From contig CAIMOX010000007.1 in the NCBI GenBank assembly GCA_903843225.1, forward strand, positions 1 to 64,000: a DNA stretch of 64,000 nucleotides, in the 5' to 3' direction. A program made the position numbers and the translations under genes. The notes beneath the pieces are model-generated. The model had not been told where the DNA came from. It made no database searches and saw nothing but the letters and a program-made list of their open reading frames with translations. Shown here in pieces: positions 1 to 8,419 of this stretch (within the stretch, counting starts at the first letter, position 1; the number at the start of each line of letters is the position of its first letter). Source of the stretch: an uncultured Actinomycetes bacterium (lineage in GTDB: Bacteria; Actinomycetota; Actinomycetes; Nanopelagicales; Nanopelagicaceae).

Positions 1-169
1 AAAAAGTGGTTCTTAAATCTGATGGTGCGTCGCTTGATACAAGTGTAAAGATAAGTGGCTGGTAATGGCAATCGAGGGCGGCAGGAGCACGCTCGGTGAA
101 GCTCGCGCCTTAAAGTGTCAGCGCCCCTGGTAACGCTTGGGAGCGCTCGCGTTGTAACGAGCCAGAGAG

Positions 170-646
170 CTAGTTTTTACCCGATGTCCGGCGAGAGAGC
201 TCGCGCGTTGTTTCACGATTGGCCTGCTTCTCCATGAGCGCTTGGCGCTTGTCATGTGACTTCTTACCCTTAGCGAGTGCGATCTCTACCTTTGCTCGTC
301 CATCTTTAAAATAGAGCGAGAGCGGCACAATCGTCAGTCCACCCTGCTTCAAGATTGATGCAAGCTTGGTAATTTCACGTGCATGCATCAAAAGTTTACG
401 TTCACGGCGTGGGACATGATTTGTCCAGGAACCCTCATTGTACTCAGGGATATGAACACCGCTGAGCCAGAGTTCGCCGTTATTCATCATGGCGAAGCCA
501 TCAACGAGTGATGCGCGACCAGCTCGTAGCGACTTTACTTCGGTACCAGTGAGAACGAGGCCAGCTTCGTACACCTCTTCAATGAAATAGTCATGACGTG
601 CTGACTTATTCTGCGCAATTAACTTCTTGCCAACTTCCTTGACCAT
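170..646 (-). CDS. smpB: SsrA-binding protein SmpB
   Basis: SmpB binds tmRNA and delivers it to stalled ribosomes for trans-translation. The 158-residue product has the family's usual length, with the N-terminal block [12 protein letters not shown], the GTEVKSLR motif and the basic tail KSHDKRQ that enters the decoding centre. The ATG start follows an AGGTGAG ribosome-binding site. It is the last gene of the leftward prfB-ftsE-ftsX-smpB group, an order common in actinobacteria and other bacteria. The tmRNA gene is not visible in the 169 bases downstream. Identification is secure. Confidence 0.96.
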   Translation of the reverse strand: MVKEVGKKLIAQNKSARHDYFIEEVYEAGLVLTGTEVKSLRAGRASLVDGFAMMNNGELWLSGVHIPEYNEGSWTNHVPRRERKLLMHAREITKLASILKQGGLTIVPLSLYFKDGRAKVEIALAKGKKSHDKRQALMEKQANRETTRELSRRTSGKN

Positions 647-729
647 CTCATCTCACCTGCCCCTCATACCTTTATTTCCATCTCGTTTACCGTATGGACT
701 AGGGCTAAGGATACTCCAGTGAGAGCGGA

Positions 730-1632
730 CTAAACCTTGAGGTGGCGGCGAAGGGTCACAAACGATGCAAGCGCCGAGATCACGAGGCCAACCCCGAGAA
801 GTTCCGCGCTACTCACCCATACATCTGACCAGGTGAAGAAGCGTGTGAAACTGAGCAGCGGAGAGACTTTGGTATCTATCAGCAATTTGAAGAGCGAGAG
901 CAGTCCAGTTGATATCCCCCAACCGATAAGTGCAGAGAAGATTCCTTCGAGTAAGAACGGAAGCTGGATCGAGAATGAGGATGCTCCAACTAATTTCATT
1001 ACGCCAGTTTCACGGCGTCGGTTGAAAGCAGCGATCCGCAGAGTATTGCTAATCAAGAGCATCGCGGTAAGAACGCTTGCAACACCAATTAGGAGAGCGC
1101 CGTTACGGAGGACATTGAGCAGCTTGAAGAATTTATCGAGAATCGTCCGTTGATCTTGCACAGTATCAATTCCGGGACGGCCAGCAAAAGCGCTTTGTAC
1201 AACGGCAAATTGGGTCGGGTCCTTTAATTTCACGCGGAAGGATTCGGGGAGTTGATCTGGAGTGACATTCTGCGCGATCGCTGAGCCTTTGAATCGCTCT
1301 TGGAAGTGCTGATAGGCCGCAGCTTGTGATTCATAAAAAACATCTTGAACAACTGGTAGCGCTTTGAGATCAGCCTGGATCGCCGCCCGTTGTGCATCAG
1401 TGACAGGTCCAGCAGAACATGAAGACGATTCAGAGAGAGCGCCACAGAGGAATACTGAAACTTCGATCTTGTCATACCAATAATCTTTCATGACGCGAAC
1501 CTGCGAATTGGCGAGCAAGCCAATACCCAGAAGTGTGAGCGAGATAGCTACTGTGGTGACCACCGCGAGAGTCATCGTGACATTACGGCGAAGTCCAATG
1601 CGAACTTCTTGAGCGATAAATCCAGCGCGCAT
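730..1632 (-). CDS. ftsX: Cell division protein FtsX (permease-like)
   Basis: FtsX is the membrane partner of FtsE; the complex passes a signal across the membrane to activate peptidoglycan hydrolases during division and growth. The 300-residue protein shows the expected topology: one membrane segment near residues 20-45, an extracellular domain to about 170, then three more segments near 178-200, 222-250 and 270-292. The C-terminal domain carries the FtsX/MacB-type stretch RRRETGVMKLVGAS. The start has a GAGAGG site 10 bases upstream. It lies 43 bases after ftsE. Confidence 0.95.
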   Translation of the reverse strand: MRAGFIAQEVRIGLRRNVTMTLAVVTTVAISLTLLGIGLLANSQVRVMKDYWYDKIEVSVFLCGALSESSSCSAGPVTDAQRAAIQADLKALPVVQDVFYESQAAAYQHFQERFKGSAIAQNVTPDQLPESFRVKLKDPTQFAVVQSAFAGRPGIDTVQDQRTILDKFFKLLNVLRNGALLIGVASVLTAMLLISNTLRIAAFNRRRETGVMKLVGASSFSIQLPFLLEGIFSALIGWGISTGLLSLFKLLIDTKVSPLLSFTRFFTWSDVWVSSAELLGVGLVISALASFVTLRRHLKV

Positions 1633-1675
1633 CGATTAAGCCTCTCTCGAAAGAAGAATGAAAGCAACCATACTT

Positions 1676-2365
1676 TTAACCCGTATATCCGTAGACACCG
1701 CGAGCCTGGTCGCGAATAACGTGACCGCCCTCGAGTTCGATCACACGCTTGCGCATCTGATCGACAATGCCGGCATCGTGCGTTGCCATAACAACCGTGG
1801 TGCCTTCACGGTTAATTCTGTCGAGTAGCTTCATGATTCCTACTGAAGTGTTTGGATCGAGGTTTCCGGTTGGTTCATCTGCAATGAGGATCATCGGGCG
1901 CGACACATAGGCGCGTGCGATTGCCACTCTTTGCTGCTCTCCACCCGAGAGTTCATTTGGCTTGCGATCAGCCTTCTCCTCAAGACCTACGAGCTCGAGA
2001 ACTTCGGGGACTTCACGATTGATCTCTTTCTGCGAATAGCCCAAGACATGGAGAGTGAATGCGACATTCTCGGCTACGGTCTTGTTGGGAAGTAGGCGGA
2101 AATCTTGGAAAACAGTTCCTACCTGCCGCCGTAGCTCTGGAATTTTGTGCTTTGCCAGCGTCGAAAGATCTTTGCCAGCGACGATGATCTTCCCAGCCGA
2201 AGGAACCTCTTCGCGCAGGACTAAGCGCAGAAAGGTCGACTTGCCTGAGCCGGAAAGTCCAACCAAGAAGACAAACTCCCCCTTGACGATATCGAGCTCG
2301 ACGTTGTCGAGGGCGGGCTTATCTTGCTTCGGATAGAGCTTGGTGACGTTCTCAAAGCGAATCAA
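1676..2365 (-). CDS. ftsE: Cell division ATP-binding protein FtsE
   Basis: FtsE is the cytoplasmic ATPase of the FtsEX complex. Walker A is GLSGSGKST, the signature is LSGGEQQR and Walker B is [12 protein letters not shown], all intact. I place the start at the TTG at 2365, giving MIRFENV, because AGGAGG sits 7 bases upstream and family members usually begin MI-x-F. The longer frame starting with GTG at 2371 would leave only one base between AGGAGG and the start. About 229 residues, normal for FtsE. Confidence 0.94.
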   Translation of the reverse strand: MIRFENVTKLYPKQDKPALDNVELDIVKGEFVFLVGLSGSGKSTFLRLVLREEVPSAGKIIVAGKDLSTLAKHKIPELRRQVGTVFQDFRLLPNKTVAENVAFTLHVLGYSQKEINREVPEVLELVGLEEKADRKPNELSGGEQQRVAIARAYVSRPMILIADEPTGNLDPNTSVGIMKLLDRINREGTTVVMATHDAGIVDQMRKRVIELEGGHVIRDQARGVYGYTG

Positions 2366-2491
2366 CGGCACTCCTCCTAATATTCACGGCTCACCGGACG
2401 GCGGCGGGGATGCCACGCTCTCGGGTACAGGTTGCAGTTTAGGTAGGTTGCGCGCTCAGAGTGGGTAAATACGCGCAAATTTGGCTGTGAG

Positions 2492-2524
2492 AAAAAACTA
2501 ATTTGAGCGTAACTGCTACTCAAA
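2492..2524 (-). terminator. Possible intrinsic terminator after prfB
   Basis: On the minus strand TTTGAG (2519-2524) can pair with CTCAAA (2502-2507), and a run of six T (2492-2497) follows. The stem is short and the loop is 11 bases, so this is a modest candidate. It lies beyond the repeat-filled spacer downstream of prfB. Confidence 0.35.
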
Positions 2525-2551
2525 GAGCGCTGGGATATCGATGAAGCGGAT

Positions 2552-2641
2552 GGCAAAGCAGTGGCCGCTCGGCGCTCACTCGGCCATCACTGGGTCGGCA
2601 AAGCAGTGGCCACTCGGTTGGTACTCGGTAATTACTCGGTC
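2552..2641. repeat. 45-bp tandem repeat, two copies
   Basis: Two adjacent 45-bp units (2552-2596 and 2597-2641) both begin GGCAAAGCAGTGGCC and end in GTC. They differ at several internal positions, so they are older than the perfect 14-mers just beyond them. They fill the spacer between ftsE and prfB. An open frame runs through them on the plus strand but looks spurious. Confidence 0.8.
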
Positions 2642-2704
2642 GGCGAGGAAGCCACCACCATTCTTGTGGGGATCCAAAGTTCACCTGGACAGTAGTTCAT
2701 TGCT

Positions 2705-2777
2705 TAACACCAGTGGATTTACGCCAGTGGATTTACGCCAGTGGATTTACGCCAGTGGATTTACGCCACTGGTGTTA
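2705..2777. repeat. Four perfect 14-bp repeats inside a 12-bp palindrome
   Basis: The unit CAGTGGATTTACGC occurs four times without a mismatch at 2711-2766. The array is framed by a perfect inverted repeat: TAACACCAGTGG at 2705-2716 and its complement at 2766-2777. Further single copies of GTGGATTTACGCCAG lie at 2797-2811, and there the sequence codes for the last residues of prfB (WRKST on the minus strand). The repeat is therefore probably derived from the prfB 3' end. Confidence 0.9.
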
Positions 2778-2788
2778 GGTCCGCCGAT

Positions 2789-3892
2789 TTACTCGGTGGA
2801 TTTACGCCAGCGGATTCCGGCTTCGAGGAAGCCATCTATGTCGCCATCGAGGACTCCGGCAGGATTACCCACTTCGAAATCAGTGCGGAGATCCTTCACC
2901 ATTTGATAGGGAGCCAATACATAGGAGCGCATCTGGTTACCCCATGAACCGGAGTTATCACCCTTGAGGGCATCGATTCGGGCACGCTCTTCTTGGCGGC
3001 GACGCTCTAATAGTTTTGATTGCAGGACAGCCATCGCCGTTGCCTTATTTTGAATTTGAGAACGTTCGTTCTGGCACGAGACAACGATTCCGGTCGCAAG
3101 GTGAGTGATACGTACCGCCGAGTCAGTGGTGTTAACTCCCTGACCACCCGGACCAGATGAGCGATAGACATCGATGCGGATCTCTTTCTCATCAATATCA
3201 ATATGATCGCTCTGCTCTACAACCGGCACAACTTCAACGCCAGCAAAGGATGTGTGACGACGACTCTGCGAATCGAAAGGTGAGATACGAACAAGACGAT
3301 GGGTTCCTTGCTCAACCGAGAGCATTCCGTAGGCGTACGGTGCGCTGACTCTAAAGGTAGTTGATTTAATTCCGGCTTCTTCTGCATATGATGTTTCAAG
3401 GACATCCACTTTGTACTCTTTACGTTCGCAGTAACGAAGATACATGCGCATCAGCATTTGCGCCCAATCGGCAGCCTCAACTCCCCCGGCTTCAGAGCGA
3501 ATTGTGATGAGGCAATCGCGATCATCATATTCTCCGCTCAGGAGCGTCGTTACCTCTAGCTCTCGGATCGCTCTACCAACAGAGTCCAACTCTCCTTCTG
3601 CATCGTTTAGCGCTGCGCTATCTGATTCATCTTGGGCGAGCTCGATCAGGATTGGAACATCATCGAGACGGCGGCGGATTCCGCTGACGCGATTAATTGT
3701 TGACTGGAGGCGCGAGAGTTTACTTGTAATAATTTGAGCCTTCTCTGGATCATCCCAAAGGTTTGGAGCCGAGGCCTCTACCTCTAGGGTTTCAAACTCA
3801 CTGCGAAGGCGCGGCAGGTCAATGACCTTCTCAATACTTGTGAGAGTGGCGCTTAAGTTCTCGAGTTCGAGGGAATATTCACGGGCGGCCAT
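2789..3892 (-). CDS. prfB: Peptide chain release factor 2
   Basis: RF2 reads UGA and UAA stop codons and triggers peptide release. The 367-residue protein has the SPF tripeptide (in [15 protein letters not shown]) that defines RF2, and the catalytic GGQ motif in [16 protein letters not shown]. The frame is continuous from its ATG, so the programmed +1 frameshift used by many bacteria to regulate RF2 is absent. A TACTCT -10 hexamer ends six bases before the ATG, suggesting a leaderless mRNA. Its last codons (GIRWRKSTE) match the tandem repeat found just downstream. Confidence 0.96.
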   Translation of the reverse strand: MAAREYSLELENLSATLTSIEKVIDLPRLRSEFETLEVEASAPNLWDDPEKAQIITSKLSRLQSTINRVSGIRRRLDDVPILIELAQDESDSAALNDAEGELDSVGRAIRELEVTTLLSGEYDDRDCLITIRSEAGGVEAADWAQMLMRMYLRYCERKEYKVDVLETSYAEEAGIKSTTFRVSAPYAYGMLSVEQGTHRLVRISPFDSQSRRHTSFAGVEVVPVVEQSDHIDIDEKEIRIDVYRSSGPGGQGVNTTDSAVRITHLATGIVVSCQNERSQIQNKATAMAVLQSKLLERRRQEERARIDALKGDNSGSWGNQMRSYVLAPYQMVKDLRTDFEVGNPAGVLDGDIDGFLEAGIRWRKSTE

Positions 3893-3904
3893 AGGGCAAG
3901 AGTA
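3893..3904 (-). promoter_or_regulatory. Leaderless promoter of prfB
   Basis: A TACTCT hexamer (3899-3904 on the minus strand) is followed by six bases and then the prfB ATG. The spacing predicts transcription starting at or next to the start codon. Confidence 0.5.
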
Positions 3905-3951
3905 GCGTGTTAGGTTGCCCCTGCTGCTTGTGCATCATGAACCCCTACCTA

Positions 3952-4569
3952 TTAACCACCAATAACGTTGCTTGCACTGACTGTCGCCTTGATCGTTAGT
4001 AGTCGATTCATCGCAGAACCAGGTAGCAACGGCAACGCTAGCATCGGGGCAATCTGCGCAGTAATAGTTGTATGGAGCACATCACCATCGCAAGCGAAGT
4101 GAGCGACGGAAATCGGAGCTCCGTGTAACTGCACCGACGCTAGTTCGGTTTCAAGGGTTTGCGCTGCTGCAGAACAGTCAATGGGGAGTAAATAGGTTGG
4201 GGCATTTCCGCCAGCATCTGCTTGCACTCGCTCCCCCGAGTAATAGCGATTCAGGTCAACGTTATGTGCGGCAGTAGATATTGCTGCCTCACCGATATTA
4301 ATCAATTGGCGTTGCGAAAGGTAAGCCCCAGATACATCAATGATTGCAAATGAGAGCACCACTGTGAGTAAGAAGAGGGCGGTGATAAAAAGTGATAACG
4401 ATCCAGACTCATCACTAAGGAATGAACTGCTCGCCGTGCATGTGCTCCGTGCGCATTGGTCGCTGGGCGCGGGTATATCGCCAATCGCGGGTATATCACC
4501 AGGCGCGGGTAAGTCGCTGCGCGCGGGTAAGTCGCTGGGCGAGCGTTGCAATCTCGCTGAGCTAGCCAC
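3952..4569 (-). CDS. TadG-like pilus assembly protein
   Basis: This is the last gene of the Tad operon. After residue 50 it shows the TadG-type N-terminal module: DESGSLSLFITALFLL, one membrane segment, then a stretch ending LINIGEAAISTAAHNVD. The remainder is an extracytoplasmic domain of about 110 residues. I choose the GTG at 4569 because GGAG lies seven bases upstream; an ATG at 4584 is possible but lacks a good site. Either way the gene starts inside the end of the preceding TadE gene. The first 45 residues are unusual: they are coded by an in-frame 18-bp repeat (SDLPAR, SDLPAP, GDIPAI, GDIPAP), which normal relatives do not have. The start is uncertain, the family is fairly sure. Confidence 0.7.
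   Translation of the reverse strand: MASSARLQRSPSDLPARSDLPAPGDIPAIGDIPAPSDQCARSTCTASSSFLSDESGSLSLFITALFLLTVVLSFAIIDVSGAYLSQRQLINIGEAAISTAAHNVDLNRYYSGERVQADAGGNAPTYLLPIDCSAAAQTLETELASVQLHGAPISVAHFACDGDVLHTTITAQIAPMLALPLLPGSAMNRLLTIKATVSASNVIGG
4466..4537. repeat. 18-bp degenerate tandem repeat, four copies
   Basis: Units 4466-4483, 4484-4501, 4502-4519 and 4520-4537 all contain GCGGGTAWRTC and differ at a few positions. They lie just after the stop codon of the upstream TadE gene and are read in frame as six-residue Pro-rich units by the TadG-like gene. Confidence 0.8.
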
Positions 4570-4963
4570 TGCTTCTCCAAGCATCAACAATCTGTGTTGC
4601 GCTCCCGCTCTTTCCACTAGGCGATGCCGTGACCGTGACCGATACTTTTGCATTCGGCGATAAGCAAGGTATCGCTCCACATTGAATCGCTAAGGTTAAA
4701 ATTTCACGACTCCCGTGTATCGGCAGAATTTGATTCTGATACACGCTCAATACTTCATTCGCTCTGACCAGGGCTAAATCCTCGCTGGTACTAGTGGTGT
4801 AGGCCCGGGCAACTTGCCTAGAAATATTCTGTAAATCCATCGACCCCTGGGCAGCACCATTGACCGAATTCAAATAGAGCGACAGTGGGATAAAGAGCGG
4901 CAGGGCAATCATGATGAACTCTAGAACCGCGCTTCCAGCCTCATCACGAAACCATCGCTTCAT
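4562..4963 (-). CDS. TadE-like pseudopilin
   Basis: TadE-family proteins are minor pseudopilins of Tad/Flp pili, processed by prepilin peptidase. The N-terminus MKRWFRDEAGSAVLEF leads straight into a hydrophobic segment (about residues 10-32), the pattern of this family with a Glu five positions after the small residue of the cleavage site. The rest, about 100 residues, is exported and has two cysteines (CGAIPC) that may pair. The ATG overlaps the stop of the gene before by 4 bp, so translation is probably coupled. Confidence 0.82.
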   Translation of the reverse strand: MKRWFRDEAGSAVLEFIMIALPLFIPLSLYLNSVNGAAQGSMDLQNISRQVARAYTTSTSEDLALVRANEVLSVYQNQILPIHGSREILTLAIQCGAIPCLSPNAKVSVTVTASPSGKSGSATQIVDAWRSSG

Positions 4964-5370
4964 GGTCCTTCCCCAAGCGTGACTCCAACCGACGCGAAAT
5001 TGTCACCTCTAGGTAAAAGTGGCGTTATCGCTGCAAGGTGGCTCTGTTCTTCACCGATCAACAATTGACCACCGCCGGTTAGCGACAAGCCAGTCGCGGC
5101 ATCAATTCCATTCGCCTTCATGAATTCAAATGGATTACCGATGGTGGCCGTACGAAGCCCGCTCTGCACCACTGTGCTCTGAACACGATTACTCGCAACC
5201 TGACGACCTAATACGCCAGCTGCAATTTGCAATATACTCAGAACTAATACAAGTAACGGAACAAGTACTAGAGCGCTCTCGACCGTTCCGCTCTCATCGC
5301 GCAATCTCCGCTGCCAGGATTCCCGGATACTCTTCCTGAGCAACATATCGGGAGCGGCCTCATCGAACAT
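4960..5370 (-). CDS. TadE-like pseudopilin
   Basis: A second TadE-type protein of 136 residues. The motif RDESGTVESALVLVPLL (from about residue 23) opens the single hydrophobic segment, with Glu at the pilin-like position. The exported part of about 85 residues has no cysteine. It overlaps the pilin-like gene before it by 11 bp and the TadE gene after it by 4 bp. Having two TadE-type proteins and a TadG-type protein is normal for actinobacterial Tad loci. Confidence 0.8.
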   Translation of the reverse strand: MFDEAAPDMLLRKSIRESWQRRLRDESGTVESALVLVPLLVLVLSILQIAAGVLGRQVASNRVQSTVVQSGLRTATIGNPFEFMKANGIDAATGLSLTGGGQLLIGEEQSHLAAITPLLPRGDNFASVGVTLGEGP

Positions 5371-5830
5371 TATTCATCGCGTCGAGTGAGCCGCGTAGCA
5401 ATGATTCAATGCGCGGGGCTGCGACGGTCCAGATTCCTGTAACGAGACCCGTAGTCATCAACACCACGAGTACCCATCCTGGCACATCTCCACGCTCATC
5501 AATGATTACCCTACGAATGCACCTCTTAAAGTCGCGCACAAAATTGCTGATACGCACCGAGAGCCAGAGGAACGCTGACTCACCCTCTCTCGCGTAGACC
5601 TCGACCCCCTCCTTCTCTTCCTCTGCATCTGCATCTAGCTCTGCATCTAGCTCTGCATCTAGCTCTGCATCTAGCTCTGCATCTAGCTCTGCATCTAGCT
5701 CTGCATCTAGCTCTGCATCTAGCTCTGCATCTAGCTCTGCATCTAGCTCTGCATCTAGCTCTTCGATGCTCGGGCCGTCCACAGGTAGCTCCCCCACCCA
5801 CACATCTTCCGTTTCGCTCTTAGCTTGCAT
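5360..5830 (-). CDS. Flp-pilin-like membrane protein with ELDA repeat
   Basis: The last 50 residues (DERGDVPGWVLVVLMTTG and onwards) hold one membrane segment and resemble the small Flp-like proteins found between tadC and tadE in actinobacteria. The conserved pilin Glu5 is not evident, so it may be an accessory rather than the major pilin. What is odd is the N-terminus: about 100 extra residues with eleven identical ELDA units followed by DADAEEEKEG, very acidic and probably cytoplasmic. The start at 5830 is favoured by GGAG six bases upstream; alternatives are ATG 5842 and GTG 5854. Function of the acidic arm is unknown. Confidence 0.68.
   Translation of the reverse strand: MQAKSETEDVWVGELPVDGPSIEELDAELDAELDAELDAELDAELDAELDAELDAELDAELDAELDADAEEEKEGVEVYAREGESAFLWLSVRISNFVRDFKRCIRRVIIDERGDVPGWVLVVLMTTGLVTGIWTVAAPRIESLLRGSLDAMNNVR
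5629..5760. repeat. 12-bp tandem repeat, eleven perfect copies
   Basis: The plus-strand unit CTGCATCTAGCT is repeated eleven times with no difference, coding ELDA on the minus strand. Identity at silent positions shows the array expanded recently by slippage or unequal exchange. The copy number is a multiple of three bases, so the frame survives any gain or loss of units. Confidence 0.97.
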
Positions 5831-5918
5831 CGTTATCTCCATTCGATTCCCCACTCTCGCTCTCTCATTTTCTTCTTGATATTTTCATCTCCGGTATTGA
5901 TATTCCTACAGCCCTCGA

Positions 5919-6524
5919 TTAACCACCTCCGAAGTTCTTCCCCAGCGCAAAGTAAGAAGGCCAAAGCGCAAAGAGGATCGAAATCGGCAGGATCAGAAAT
6001 ACGACTGGAACCATCAAGGAGATCTCCGCCTTGTTAGCCCTCTCCGTAATCGCCAAACGTTGAGCCGATCTCACCTCTTCGACCTGTCTTGCGACAACAT
6101 CAATAAGAGAGGTACCGCGTTCCACCGAGATCGCAAGCGAATCACAGAATCGCCGAATGATCGGTGAATCAAATTCGCCATTGAGGAGATCTAGCGCCTG
6201 TGCAAGATTCATGCCCTCGCGCATCCGTTCAACAATCGGCCTTAGATGGGTGAGAAATTCTCCCTCGCCTTCTTCGCAGATATAGGCCAGTGCTGTTGAT
6301 GGACTCATCCCACCACCAATCAGAATCGCGAAAAGCTCCACAATGAGCGGAAACTCACGTTCAATCTCGTCACGCCTCTTCTTTCGCGCACCTTTAGCAA
6401 TTAAACCCCGCTTAGCTGAAGAAATCCCGTCACGATATTCATCGACAAGAATTCGACTGAAGTAGATAACGATGGGAAGAACGACGAGTAAGGCGAGGAT
6501 GTGCAGAGATTGAGAATTATTCAT
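5919..6524 (-). CDS. tadC: Tad inner-membrane platform protein TadC-like (T2SS-F family)
   Basis: The gene encodes a type II secretion F-domain protein, one half of the membrane platform on which the Tad ATPase works. There is an N-terminal membrane segment (residues 8-24), the F domain (FPLIVELFAILIGGGMSPSTAL to about 150), and a pair of hydrophobic stretches at the C-terminus. At 201 residues it is shorter than typical TadC (about 290), as in other actinobacterial loci. ATGA overlap with tadB indicates coupling. Confidence 0.82.
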   Translation of the reverse strand: MNNSQSLHILALLVVLPIVIYFSRILVDEYRDGISSAKRGLIAKGARKKRRDEIEREFPLIVELFAILIGGGMSPSTALAYICEEGEGEFLTHLRPIVERMREGMNLAQALDLLNGEFDSPIIRRFCDSLAISVERGTSLIDVVARQVEEVRSAQRLAITERANKAEISLMVPVVFLILPISILFALWPSYFALGKNFGGG

Positions 6525-7225
6525 CGCTGGAAAATCCTTGGTGTCTGAGGCAATCTACCGACACGACCCATCCAGATGTACGCCACGATACTCATCACGA
6601 CTCCAGCGAGAAGAACGCTCACCCCGCCTGGAGTAGAGAAAGCCTTCACTGTATTTGATTGTGTTGAGAGGATGAGAAGGAGAATCCATGGCGCAGCGGC
6701 GGCGATGAGTGCGGAGTTTTTAATCCAACCATGTTTGGCCCTAATCTCACTCCGCAACGAAATATCACTGCGAATAAAGTCCCCTAAAGTGCGTAGCGTT
6801 ATCGTCGTATCTCGACTTCCAGTACCTCGGGCGAAATTCAAAACTTCGCAGACTTGATCGGCCAATCCATCATCAAATCTCTGCCTAATAATTCTAAATA
6901 CTTCATCAAAATCTCCATTCGTCCTTAAAACGCTCTCACAATCTCTAAAAGTTTCTCGGGTAGCGAGCGGGCCACGCTGAGAGAGCCCTATAAGTGTCTC
7001 CGCCAACGACATTCCCGATCTCAGTCCAGAGATGATGTGGTCGATGATCTCTGGCCACAACGCTGCCAATTCGATTCGTTCCCGCTCAGCACTTCGCTTC
7101 GCAAAGGCGGTAGGTAGATACAAAGATAGAAGTGCAATGAGCACCGCCAAGAGCAAGGATCTCAGCAGGAGATAACTTGTGAGGAAGGCTGCTAGCGGAA
7201 GTGTAATTTTCTTCGATCGGATCAT
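6521..7225 (-). CDS. tadB: Tad inner-membrane platform protein TadB-like (T2SS-F family)
   Basis: This is the second F-domain platform protein. Membrane segments occupy roughly residues 10-42, the F domain (LWPEIIDHIISGLRSGMSLAET) covers about 50-165, and two more segments near 170-190 and 200-220 close the protein. It overlaps tadA and tadC by 4 bp each. Together with TadC it forms the inner-membrane core of the pilus machine. Confidence 0.83.
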   Translation of the reverse strand: MIRSKKITLPLAAFLTSYLLLRSLLLAVLIALLSLYLPTAFAKRSAERERIELAALWPEIIDHIISGLRSGMSLAETLIGLSQRGPLATRETFRDCESVLRTNGDFDEVFRIIRQRFDDGLADQVCEVLNFARGTGSRDTTITLRTLGDFIRSDISLRSEIRAKHGWIKNSALIAAAAPWILLLILSTQSNTVKAFSTPGGVSVLLAGVVMSIVAYIWMGRVGRLPQTPRIFQR

Positions 7226-8298
7226 CTCATCTCCGTTTCCAATGAATGGTTGCGGCGCTCAAAGATTCGCTCCGGGTTACCTAACCCAGGGAGATATTTA
7301 CCGTTCTGATATATAAAGAGTGGCTCACTCTCGACTCGATTATTTTCGACTCGACCGGTTATTGCACAAATCTCAACAACTCGTCTTACGCCGGCCCGCG
7401 ATGCCGGAACGAGCCCAGGCTTCAGGGTCGTGCTGTTATCTCGAGCAATCGTGGTGTGAATGACGAGATCGATCGTAGAGGCGACTATTGGTGCAATAAA
7501 ATCGTGTGAGATATTTTCTCCCGCTAATAAGGGAAGGGTTTGTAACTTGCTCACTGCATCGCGAGCTGAGTTTGCGTGGATTGTGGCCATCCCTGGAATT
7601 CCTGAATTCAGTGCGATGAGGAGATCAAGTGACTCCGCCTCGCGTATTTCACCAACAACTAATTGTGAGGGGCGCATACGTAGCGCTTCTTTAATCAACC
7701 GTCGTAGCGCGATCTCGCCCTCCCCTTGTAGGTTGGCAGGTCTTGTTTGAAGCGCAACACAGTCAGGCAACTTTGGTTTAAGTTCAAATACTTCTTCGAT
7801 GGTGAGAACGCGGTTTCCTGCTGGCACTGCACTCACTAAGGCGTTGAGTAAGGTCGTCTTCCCAGCTTGCGTCGATCCACTCACTAAAATATTGAGGCCG
7901 TGCGCGACCGCCCGACTCATGAAGGTGGCTACCTCTCTGCTCATAACGCCAAGGTCCGCAAGTTCATCGAGCGACTTCCCTCGGACGAGATGCTTGCGGA
8001 TATTCACAGCCCAGTGATTCGCCGTGACTTCAGGGATGGCCACATGCAATCGGCTTCCATCGGGCAATCTGGCGTCAACGAATGGGTGCGAAAGATCTAA
8101 CCGTCTTCCTCCCCACATGAGTAGTCGTTCAACGAGTTCGCGAACCTCCTCGGAGCTCATGACGAGATTCGTTAATTCACTCACTCCAGCCTTCGCGACA
8201 AAGATGCGATGAGGTGAATTGATCCAAACTTCTTCTACTGCTGGATCTTCGATCAATTCGGCGATCTTCCCGAACTCTGCTTGGCGCTCAATCTTCAC
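7222..8298 (-). CDS. tadA: Tad pilus assembly ATPase TadA/CpaF
   Basis: This is the hexameric secretion ATPase that powers pilus growth. Walker A is GSTQAGKTTLL, slightly off the common GGTGTGKTT but with the essential GKT intact. The Asp/Glu boxes and Walker B region RMRPSQLVVGEIREAE, followed by MATIHANS with the conserved His, are all present. Length 358 is near the usual size. The start codon is GTG. No tadZ/cpaE or cpaB gene is seen next to it, so the septum/polar localisation factor must be elsewhere or missing. Confidence 0.92.
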   Translation of the reverse strand: MKIERQAEFGKIAELIEDPAVEEVWINSPHRIFVAKAGVSELTNLVMSSEEVRELVERLLMWGGRRLDLSHPFVDARLPDGSRLHVAIPEVTANHWAVNIRKHLVRGKSLDELADLGVMSREVATFMSRAVAHGLNILVSGSTQAGKTTLLNALVSAVPAGNRVLTIEEVFELKPKLPDCVALQTRPANLQGEGEIALRRLIKEALRMRPSQLVVGEIREAESLDLLIALNSGIPGMATIHANSARDAVSKLQTLPLLAGENISHDFIAPIVASTIDLVIHTTIARDNSTTLKPGLVPASRAGVRRVVEICAITGRVENNRVESEPLFIYQNGKYLPGLGNPERIFERRNHSLETEMR

Positions 8299-8419
8299 TG
8301 CTGAAGGGAACTATCCCACCGACCTCATCTCAGGCATGATCCACAAGAAGAGGAGCAACTACCTCGTTCTATCTACCCACAGGAAGATTCCAAGCGCTGA
8401 CAGTATTCCTCGGAGGTAA

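Noticed and set aside
1-169. tmRNA gene (ssrA) next to smpB
   Set aside because: No GGTTTCGAC-like 5' motif or tRNA-like 3' end with T loop is present on either strand; only unassigned sequence is seen.
2541-2906. Plus-strand open frame of about 121 codons upstream of ftsE
   Set aside because: It runs through tandem repeats and into the antisense of prfB, with no family resemblance or promoter.
3892-3960. Programmed frameshift in prfB
   Set aside because: The frame is continuous from the ATG, with no early in-frame TGA.
5629-5760. CRISPR array
   Set aside because: Units are contiguous with no spacers; the same applies to the repeats at 2711-2766 and 49007-49078.
5580-5801. Arg/Cys repeat protein (RARC units) in another frame of the 12-bp array
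   Set aside because: It is the same repeat read in a shifted frame; the ELDA frame is part of a gene with a membrane segment and operon context.
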